Positions 56,482-64,000 of a stretch of 64,000 bases of DNA are shown one piece after another; position 1 is the first letter of the stretch; every line of letters begins with the position of its first letter. The position numbers and the translations under genes were made by a program. The DNA is from Cladocopium goreaui (taxonomy: Eukaryota > Sar > Dinophyceae > Suessiales > Symbiodiniaceae): contig CAMXCT020000313.1 in assembly GCA_947184155.2 (NCBI GenBank), forward strand, positions 141,972-205,971, read 5' to 3'. The notes under the pieces were generated by a model that saw only the letters and a list, made by a program, of their open reading frames with translations, had not been told where the DNA came from and did not search any database.

Positions 56482-56742
56482 CTTCGGGGTATAGTTATCG
56501 AATTAATACACACATGTACGCGTATATGAAGTATAAATACATATAAATCAGATGTACAGTACATACGATAATAACATAATGGACAAGCAACATCCATGAA
56601 TGATGTGCTCTCCAGTCCTTCTAGTGTTTCTTCATCTCCATATATAAGTTTGTTATTCCTTGTTACTTTTTACCAGAGGACATATCCCTCCTTAATAATC
56701 GGATCATAAAATAACTCTGAACTCCTCATGGTTCCAGCTCTC

Positions 56743-56787
56743 AAGGGCCTTCCATGACTTCCCGACTCAGAAGCTGGATCGGTATTG
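56743..56787 (-). CDS. Short exon candidate, second of a phase-linked set
   Basis: IPIQLLSREVMEGP between CAACCAG and a GA donor. Another frame (NTDPASESGSHGRP) is open, so the call rests on phase with the 57734 and 56423 exons. Confidence 0.4.
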
Positions 56788-57599
56788 CTGGTTGCTTGTC
56801 ATATTGCTGGTTTCATATTTCCCAATATGCCCCCATAAGCATACATAGCAGCACTAATAACCTATCACCTGATAACGTCATAATATGTAATGATCAATTT
56901 TGAGGATAACTATCCCTCATATTTGAGGATATCTCAAAAACCATGAAACATAACGACTACTGATAAAATACCCCTATAAATAACTATCCCGCTTGAGCAG
57001 GGAATGTCTGGCGTTGTCTCTATAGCAGGCCTGTCTACTATCCCACGTAAATGCATCCAGTGACATTTTACCCCAAACTAATCACCATTTTTCCTATACA
57101 CACAGTCACATATGCATGTATAAATGGTGCGTTCTATCAACAATAAGCATAACTATTGATAACATACCACTATGAATAAGTATCCCAATCCTCTCTCTGT
57201 CTCTCTATCTCTCTCTATATATATACACGCATATGTATATACATACATGTCAAATGGGTTTCAATGCTAAGTCATAGTTAATGTGGATAATTTGGGTGCA
57301 TGTGTATATATTAAAAAACAATTGTAGATGGTGCCTTCTAAAAACAAACAACAGAACTATATAACGTGGGTAGAACAACAAAAAACCACTCATTTGGGAA
57401 TGGTTTATACCACCTATCAAGCTGGTGATTTGGGGATTTGGGGGATGGTTTATGGCATTGTTTACCCACATCAGGTAAATATTAAGAAACACACTATTAA
57501 TAACCATATATATATGTAAATGTGTTATTATGTTTATGTAATTAGTTAATGCCCACATATTTGGAATATTTTGGAATAGTGAGTATGATTTTTCCAAAT

Positions 57600-57695
57600 A
57601 CCCTCTGGTTATTTAACATAGCCATGGAAAATCGCCCATTTATAGATGGTTTACCTATTAAACATGGTAATTTTCCATGGCTATGTTAAATAACC
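57600..57695. mobile_element. Family A element
   Basis: TACCCTCTGGTTATTTAACA to GGCTATGTTAAATAACCA; the left arm is intact and the right end is worn. Confidence 0.8.
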
Positions 57696-57733
57696 ATGCT
57701 GGCATCTCCCCATGATCTCCCCATGCCAGGCAC

Positions 57734-57823
57734 CATCCAACTCATCGTGCACATCGATTTTCAGCAGCAAATCCGCTGCGAAGCGCTCGTCCTTCTGGCA
57801 GGCCGCGGCGTAGGCGGCCAGGC
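57734..57823 (-). CDS. Internal exon, first of a phase-linked set
   Basis: Acceptor ATCTGAG, donor GTGCCT, 29 codons LAAYAAACQKDERFAADLLL then KIDVHDELD. Alanine-rich helix followed by an acidic stretch, very high third-position GC. Function unknown. Confidence 0.7.
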
Positions 57824-57849
57824 CTCAGATCAAGGCCGTTCTGGGATGT

Positions 57850-58500
57850 GGGGGATATCACAGAAATTTTAAATAGATATATAATGATGTATATATATAT
57901 ATACAGCCTGAAAGTATGAATGATATATATATATATAATGATTTGAATGTACATATGCTTTTTGATCTATGGAAACATCTTTCCCAGATTGTTTTGGTCA
58001 AAAAAACATGCGGGTTTTTGAGATAAAATATTGAGACATATTGAGACATATCTATAGATATAAACATATTGTATGTGTGCATGTATATTGTAGATAAGTG
58101 GGTATATCCAACTTGATAACCAGATTTTACCAAGCATGATATATACATATATATATATACATATATATATATCTATACATATATATATATATATCTATAC
58201 ATATATATATATTATTATTTATTTATTGATATATGAAGAAGAAAGAATACCAAATGGACACAAAGAGCGGATTTACACAATGATTCCAATTTGCAACCGG
58301 TGAGGAAACAGGGTTGTTGCCGAACAAAAACGCAAACAATAACTGGCAGTTTACTCGGATATATATATATATAAAATGGATACGCACACATATACACACA
58401 CACATATATATATGAAACGATCTGCATATATATATATATATATATGAATGAATAATTGTATATATATATACACATACATATACGCCCCCTTACTGTACAT
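57850..58500. other. TA-rich presumed intron
   Basis: Several (TA)n runs between 57880 and 58470. No exon seen. Confidence 0.5.
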
Positions 58501-58668
58501 ACCTGCTACTAAATGATCAATCCAGAATCCTCCCTTAAGGGATCATCCAAGCCTAAGATTCCAAAAGAGTGTGCAATGTTACGGCCAAGGTGTGACTTGG
58601 AGCCCGGGAAGTGCCAGGGAAGCATTGAAATGTCAAGATGTGTCAAGCTCCAACTACAGAAATTAAAC

Positions 58669-58807
58669 ATTAAACTCAGCAGTGCCGGTCGTCCCATCAT
58701 CGATCCAGTGACTGCCAAAGGAATAGACGTCCATCTCATTCTTGTACCATTGGGCGATGGTTTGGTGTGCGTTTCCCACTTCCTCGGGCAGGGGCGAGCC
58801 AGGATGC
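58669..58807 (-). CDS. Internal exon, unidentified
   Basis: Acceptor GCGATCCAG, donor GTTTAA, 46 codons: HPGSPLPEEVGNAHQTIAQW, then YKNEMDVYSFGSHWIDDGTT. The other frames have stops or poorer codon use. It looks like a folded-domain segment, but I do not recognise the family. Confidence 0.7.
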
Positions 58808-58943
58808 CTGGATCGCCACCAAAAATGGGATGGGATGGCTATTGAGAAGTCACTAAATCACCACATGGCGCAGGAAACGGACAAAAAGATCCTTCCCATT
58901 TCCGCATTGAGATATCGAAAATTTCTACACTGATTGTTCGGAC

Positions 58944-59010
58944 CTCCGCAGCCTACATCCCTGCGCCTTGATCGTCCAGTGATGGCAATTCAGGTGATTT
59001 GGAAGTAGAG
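58944..59010 (-). CDS. Exon candidate
   Basis: Between ACGTAG and a GT donor two frames are open: LLPNHLNCHHWTIKAQGCRL and STSKSPELPSLDDQGAGM. Confidence 0.4.
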
Positions 59011-59542
59011 CTACGTCTGCATACGAAGCTTTAGAAGATGGTTTTTTTACAATGCTATACAGGTTGCAATAGTGTACATCTGCGGATATGTATACATCTG
59101 ACACTTGCCCACAGGTGACGCGGCAAAACGCGGCAAAAACTTGGCAAAAACCTGGGGTCCCTTAAGCCTGACAAGATTACCGGTTAGCTATGGTTGGCTA
59201 TGGTTGGCTCTAAATATTATATGTTGGATTCCCGACTTATGTTTCATGGTCAACGCGTCACAGCCAATAAACACATGAATGGGATAACCCTAGGGACTTG
59301 TGAAATCTAGATTTTCTTAGTGAAGCCACTTACTAATATCAAAGATTCACAAACCATGACTATCCTCCGGAGTTTCAACAATTCGCTGCAGAAAAATCAC
59401 CATGTTTCCTAGGGATTTATACCATCTGGATCTTTATTGTAATTAAACAATTCGCTATGGAAAATCATCATGTTTATCCATTTTTAACAGTAAATCATCT
59501 GTAAAAGGCCCATTTTTCATAGCTATTTCTCACTCAATGGGC

Positions 59543-59676
59543 CACGCTTTCCATGTCGCGAAAGCGTAGCACCTTCGCACCTTCGCAGTCCGCGTCGAGG
59601 CGCATGGCTGTACGCCATGTCAGTGGCCATCGGATCCACTTCCTGGGCGCCATCGGATCCATGGTGCTGTGAATTT
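59543..59676 (-). CDS. Internal exon, unidentified
   Basis: Acceptor TCTGGCAG, GC donor, 44 codons: IHSTMDPMAPRKWIRWPLTW, then AMRLDADCEGAKVLRFRDME. High third-position GC. Function unknown. Confidence 0.7.
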
Positions 59677-59699
59677 CTGCCAGATCCCAAGACTTTTTT

Positions 59700-60350
59700 G
59701 TCATCCAGTCATCCGCCCAAAATCGAAAAATATGATTTGGGGATTTACATTGGGATTTACTTTTCTATCTTTTTGTTTGGATGACTATAACATACTATAA
59801 CATACTACAACTGGTGAACACAAACTTCCATGATGTCTGGATCAGAATCCGATATTCATGTTTTTCCGTTACCCTCTGGTAAGCCTGGTAAGCAAAATTG
59901 ACTTGCTGGAAAAAACACCATTTAGTTCAGTGATGTTCCGATTCAAAGCTCCATTTACAGGGATTTTGCCATATTCATCAACGGGATGCCAGCATGGTCC
60001 ATCTGTGTCCATCCAATAAACAAGCCCAGCATGTCCCAAAAATGGTGTGGAACCACCCTGAATCGGTTCTGCCCCCTAGGTTTCTTGGGTCAGGGTCCAC
60101 CACAAAATTCCTGAATGATATGTGCTTGGTGGTTTCAATCCGCACCATATGAATGTCGGATCACCATCCCATTATAGGCTTGAACACAGAGCATCTTTGA
60201 AACCAACAGCATCTTTGAAACCAACTATATCGATCTATATGGATGTTCTTCGGCACACACACTATATACACTAATTATATAGATATTCTATGATATTCTA
60301 TGCTATTCTGGCCAGACCATGGCCCATACCAAGAAAGGCACCCATTCCGC
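59700..60350. other. No supported gene
   Basis: AT-rich. It includes a partial family A start at about 59872 (TACCCTCTGGTAAGCC) and a diverged family B-like stretch at about 60127-60225. Confidence 0.4.
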
Positions 60351-60353
60351 CGT

Positions 60354-60437
60354 TGAGTCAAGGCTCTTGATCCCAGACCTTGATCTTCTGAATGCGCCCT
60401 GATGATTTCACCGACGCTTTTTGGAGCCGAGAGAATC
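60354..60437 (-). CDS. Exon candidate, frame uncertain
   Basis: Two open minus frames: SVKSSGRIQKIKVWDQEP (better codon use) and LSAPKSVGEIIRAHSEDQGL. Confidence 0.4.
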
Positions 60438-60805
60438 AGGTGTACCAGTAGTACCCATAGGGAAAACAGTTTAACATAGTTTAACTAGATGGATAAGTAT
60501 GAATGAATAACATTTATGTATATATATATAATATACTGTATAAATATGTCTTGTTCATCTTGTTTGGAACTCTGATCCTTCTGTTGGATATTGCAGGATG
60601 TTCATGGAAGATCACAGGATACCTGGGCCTTTGACACTGAACCATTTCAACAACCCCTTGCTGCATGAGTTCAATCACTGAACGCCCTTAGTCGGCCGGC
60701 GTACAAAAAGCCGACTAAGGAAATATGCCAGCGCTTAAGGCTTACCTTTTTTATTTGTCATCAAACATGGCTAGCCGGGAAATGTCCAAGTCCTAAATGG
60801 ACATG

Positions 60806-60923
60806 TTATCTGGGTGGTGGTTTTGGTGGTATACCTACTCCTCTGAAAAATATGAGTCAATGAAGGATTATCCCATATATGAAATGGAAAATAAAAGCCA
60901 TGTTTGAAACCACCAAGCAGTTA
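60806..60923. mobile_element. Family B element
   Basis: CTGGGTGGTGGTTTTGGTGG to CATGTTTGAAACCACCAAGCAG. Confidence 0.75.
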
Positions 60924-61269
60924 TGGGGAAATCATCGAATTCAATGGTGGATTTTCCGGCCCATGCATCACCCCACTTTTCTTGATGAATTGTTAAATGC
61001 AACGTTCCATGATTAACAACCATGCTGAAGCAGCAACTTCCGCTGTATCATCTGAGTTTCATTGATCGCATGAAATCATCTCATTAAACTATTCAATCAG
61101 ATTATCGTCAACCTTACAAATGGCATAACGAACGACGGGTTATACTTATATTAAATGGTGACCATTAACACCATTAACATCTCAATTTAAAATATCAACT
61201 CTTAGTTGGACTATGTTTTGAAGTATTCTCCCTACTTCCCATGTATCCCTGCTACCCCCATGTCCACAC

Positions 61270-61307
61270 CTCTAAAAGCGGAGAACAGCTTGGTTCCGTG
61301 CCCTTGC
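61270..61307 (-). CDS. Short exon candidate
   Basis: KGTEPSCSPLLE between ACCAAG and a GT donor (GTGTGG). Confidence 0.35.
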
Positions 61308-61495
61308 CTTGGTGGGATGAATCATCCATCACTGTTATATGTGGATATATGTGAGAATATAAATTTAATCACTCATAAATAATATTAAATAATCATATAT
61401 CCAAAGATAGATATGTAGACTAGTATCTTAAGTCTTAAGAATAACATATACATATATTTATCTCATATTAAATCCATGTTTGCGTATTTGGAGTC

Positions 61496-61590
61496 GCTGA
61501 AATTCGGAGTCTACCAACAAGATTGGAGATGTGACCATTGCAAACGGGCACAAAGAACCCGAGTCCGCGAGTCCAACTGGTTGGTAAAGT
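61496..61590 (-). CDS. Exon candidate, frame uncertain
   Basis: Island following the DAGTS exon in transcript order. Two frames are open, one with WTRGLGFFVPVCNGHISNLV, the other with LDSRTRVLCARLQWSHLQSC. Confidence 0.3.
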
Positions 61591-61760
61591 CAAATGAGCA
61601 CAGCACGTGGCAATGTTCAGCAGCAAAGTCGGTAAACACTTCCATTATCTTCCAAGCTTTTCATTTGGTGTCACCTTACGAGATGGTAAAATATGGTAAA
61701 TCCAACCTTCAGAAGCAGCTGTAAGTTTATCAAAATCTATGTGTTGTTGTTTAAAACATC

Positions 61761-61838
61761 TTCCCGGCGGCTGGGAGTGACGCAAACAAGCATCGATGTT
61801 CCAGCATCCATCAGCCCAATGACAGGCCGCTGACCCAG
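61761..61838 (-). CDS. Aspartyl protease-like exon with DAGTS motif
   Basis: 26 codons, phase 0 at both ends, LGQRPVIGLMDAGTSMLVCV then TPSRRE. A1 (pepsin-like) proteases have ..xxIxDTGTSLLVxP at the second catalytic aspartate; here it is VIGLMDAGTSMLV. Acceptor GGTGCAG, GA donor. The T-to-A change is unusual but keeps the Asp and TS. The first-lobe DTGS exon is not in view. Confidence 0.6.
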
Positions 61839-62056
61839 CTGCACCGAATATGCTCACAATCTTTCTAGACCTATCTTCAAACCCAAACCTGGATTTAAAT
61901 GGATCTAAATCAATATTACCATAACTATAGCCTATAGCAATTATAGGTAGACATTCATAAACTATGAATTTGATGATGATCATTACATATCAGTACCATT
62001 ATACATGGTACATATTAATATCATTACTCTACTTTCATAGCACACGTGACTTTCAC

Positions 62057-62176
62057 AGTTGGAAATCTTCGAAACTGCCCAGTTCCATGGATCCAGCTGG
62101 ACTTGCAGCAAGGTGCCCCACATAGAGATGCTTTCGTGAGCACGTGCTGGGCGCAAAGCCATAGGAGCGACCGATC
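62057..62176 (-). CDS. Aspartyl protease-like exon between FRDGELSLGG and DAGTS
   Basis: Acceptor TTCGCCAG, GT donor, 39 codons with CSRKHLYVGHLAASPAGSME then LGSFEDFQ. Its position and the YxGxL..P..G.ME pattern fit the A1 segment between the Gly-Gly turn and the second active site. Joining it to the DAGTS exon in phase needs an internal GA donor instead of the GT, so the boundary is open. Confidence 0.5.
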
Positions 62177-62529
62177 CTGGCGAAGGAAATCCTCGAAATC
62201 TCTGAGTCCGAAAAAAAATCCGAGTTCCGAGTTTAAACATATTCGAAAATTATATTTGTGACATTTTTGGGACGAAAAGTAAGGACTGATGACTGATGGA
62301 TGTTTTTCGGAGGAAAATTGTCTGAAAACAAACATTTTCAAGCTAGCCAGGTAGCCTCACGAGTTCAAGATCACTTCTCAAGGCTCAGAGGTACCGTTAC
62401 TAGCTTCAAGTTTATTGGACATGTCAGTTCATTCCAGTTGTGGTACGGTTTCAAATGTTAGATGGACATAAACCAACATGCACATAGATATATGCATCTT
62501 TTAAACATGATCACATATAATATAATCAT

Positions 62530-62657
62530 ATACCCTCCAGTAAATTGACATAAATTAACATAGACCCTGACAGATGGGGTTAGGAAAATTAGTTCCTACT
62601 AAACAAAATGTATCAACATGCTATTTTCCGGGTCTATGTTAATTTACCAGAGGGTAT
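62530..62657. mobile_element. Family A element
   Basis: TACCCTCCAGTAAATTGACA to GTCTATGTTAATTTACCAGAGGGTA. Confidence 0.75.
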
Positions 62658-62710
62658 AATATGTACAGTATATCATCTGCAGTAAATTCTTGCATTGGTC
62701 CCTGTTGGGC

Positions 62711-62779
62711 CGTCCCTGGCCCACTTCCCATGCCGCCAAGTGACAATTCGCCGTCACGGAAGACATTGCACATGCCCAC
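62711..62779 (-). CDS. Aspartyl protease-like exon with FRDGELSLGG
   Basis: VGMCNVFRDGELSLGGMGSG then PGT. A1 proteases have F(S)..(R/S)xxGELxLGG(x)D at this point. Acceptor GTGCTAG; the 3' boundary is approximate. High third-position GC. Confidence 0.55.
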
Positions 62780-62919
62780 CTAGCACAAAAACTGGGAAGT
62801 TCAGCGATTGCAAATAGAACCACATATATGGTTAATATTGGTATATTAAAGATGATTAAACATGATTAATATATGGCTAGCTCCAAATATCGAATAATAT
62901 CGATTAAAGATGATTGAAG

Positions 62920-63041
62920 ATACCCCTGGTAATTGAACATAGCTATGGTATAGATGGCCCGCTTACAAATGATTCTTCTACTAACAGTTGACAATGGTGA
63001 TGTTCATTTAGTTTCCATAGCTGTGTGAAATTACCTGAGGG
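62920..63041. mobile_element. Family A element
   Basis: TACCCCTGGTAATTGAACAT to CTGTGTGAAATTACCTGAGGGTA. Confidence 0.7.
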
Positions 63042-63133
63042 TAGGATGTTGCGGGTTTTCACTTTTCACCAATTCCAGGGTTGTTGAGCTACTGGCGCCA
63101 CCCGTAGCTGCTCATTATTTGTGATAAATCATC

Positions 63134-63168
63134 CTTGTCATGGGTGACCCAGGTGCTGACTTTCTTGG
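63134..63168 (-). CDS. Short exon candidate
   Basis: Between CATGCAG and a GA donor, frame KKVSTWVTHDK. Weak. Confidence 0.3.
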
Positions 63169-63229
63169 CTGCATGCCCATTTGTCACACGCATGCAACTC
63201 AGTTCTTCATGATTGTAAGAGCCCGCATC

Positions 63230-63780
63230 TCTCACGCTTAATTTCAATAACATACTATAGTAACAGTTTAGCAGTTAGAATTCGTAAATCAGTGTGACAA
63301 CCACTTAGAATTACTTCCCAGTGATACCTGGGGGGTGCAGTAAGAATTGCTGTGGGTGCACTAAGAATTGCCGGCAGTGATATTATAAGAATGCACTAAG
63401 AATTAGAAGGCCATATCATAACCATGCATTTAGAATTGTATCAGCTCCTAGTGGTACCATCCATTTTTTAAAGGATTTTCCACTGTAAACCATCCATTTT
63501 GGGGTAGCCCCATTTATACATATATTGGTTCCCCCTGGCTCAGTGCTTCGCTCCTAATCTGTTTTTCCCCGCCAATATATACAACATGAACATATACAAA
63601 ATATATAAATATATATATATAGCAAAAACAATTCTATGTGCAAAAAAAACTATGTGCTAGAAATGCGTATAAAACGATTCTAAGCCGATTTTTTCTAGCA
63701 CTTAGAATTCGCAGATTCTCCACGGCAAAAATGAGGAAAAAACAATTCTATCTGCTGGTCACCCACTATATATAATAAGT
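63230..63780. other. No supported gene
   Basis: AT-rich, with repeated TAAGAATTGC/TTAGAATT words at 63300-63440 and 63640-63720. Confidence 0.4.
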
Positions 63781-63788
63781 ATCCTTAC

Positions 63789-63869
63789 TTTGATGTCAAG
63801 CGTCCCCTTCCTAGGTTTAACCACCAATTTTGGATGTTCATGCCACGTGCTTCGGAGCTGCTGCACTGA
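63789..63869 (-). CDS. Internal exon with canonical splice sites
   Basis: Polypyrimidine tract CCTTTCTCTTTACAG, then 27 codons phase 0 to 0, SVQQLRSTWHEHPKLVVKPR then KGTLDIK, and donor GTAAGG. It is upstream of the aspartyl protease-like exons and may belong to the same gene. No motif recognised. Confidence 0.7.
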
Positions 63870-64000
63870 CTGTAAAGAGAAAGGAGTGTGCTTGCCGCTC
63901 CGTGGGGTCCCAACACTCTTCCTGCGCCGCAGAAGGCTTCTTCGACGCCCATTCGTTTGGTTCGGGGGTGGGATTCAACCAAAATTGTTTTTCTTTTCTT
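63870..64000 (-). CDS. Possible partial exon at window edge
   Basis: GC-rich stretch upstream of the 63789-63869 acceptor; frames MGVEEAFCGAGRVLGPHGAA and NPTPEPNEWASKKPSAAQEE are both open. It may be partly intron. Truncated context. Confidence 0.3.

Noticed and set aside
58509..58845. 110-codon plus frame over the 58669-58807 exon
   Set aside because: The minus frame has higher third-position GC, AG and GT borders, and agrees with neighbours.
1..64000. CRISPR arrays, bacterial operons, rRNA and tRNA genes
   Set aside because: The tandem arrays have no unique spacers of constant length, no ribosome-binding-site-led gene rows exist, and no tRNA cloverleaf or rRNA core sequence was recognised by eye.

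Overview
The window reads as nuclear DNA of a dinoflagellate, most like a Symbiodiniaceae-type genome. No long open frame outside tandem repeats looks like a protein. Coding signal instead appears as about 50 short GC-rich islands (roughly 25-160 nt) in AT-rich, repeat-rich DNA. These islands end in AG acceptors and in GT, GC or apparently GA donors, the mixed splice-site use known from dinoflagellates. Almost all read on the minus strand, which fits the unidirectional gene arrays of this group. Repeats with the core GCGCCACAACGGCGTGCAC also recall repeats I associate with Symbiodinium-like genomes; that is recognition from memory, not a search.

Layout. 0.1-1.4 kb is one copy of a composite non-coding mobile element; a minus-strand exon follows at 1.46-1.54 kb. 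1.7-11.2 kb is mostly repeats: a 15-bp minisatellite, a 140-bp minisatellite, T-rich tracts and a ~53-bp array. 11.2-21.9 kb holds a minus-strand exon series, including one with an EF-hand-like loop and one membrane-like exon. 22.1-25.1 kb holds a 0.2-kb inverted-repeat element and a second composite copy, itself invaded by a ~0.96-kb element with terminal inverted repeats (TIRs) and very long perfect palindromes. 26-31 kb has weaker exon islands.

31.9-40.7 kb is the best-supported gene. Fourteen minus-strand exons join in frame, apart from the 5' end, into a PPP-family Ser/Thr phosphatase-like domain with a stop codon at 31889. Each signature motif is recognisable, yet the residues that should bind metal are replaced, so it looks like a pseudophosphatase. 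40.8-43.4 kb is a satellite-rich element flanked by TA repeats. 43.9-60.5 kb carries more minus-strand exons with the third composite copy (45.9-47.4 kb) among them. One five-exon chain (51.2-53.2 kb) is phase-consistent but unidentified. 61.8-62.8 kb has exons resembling an A1 (pepsin-like) aspartyl protease, and 63.79-63.87 kb is a clean exon with canonical splice sites.

Two families of ~85-130 bp inverted-repeat elements recur through the window. In several places their ends coincide with the splice sites of the inferred exons. They look like introners (transposable elements that create introns), which would explain how the genes became so fragmented. No tRNA, rRNA, CRISPR or prokaryotic operon signal was seen. 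All exon calls are inference from reading by eye; transcripts would settle them.
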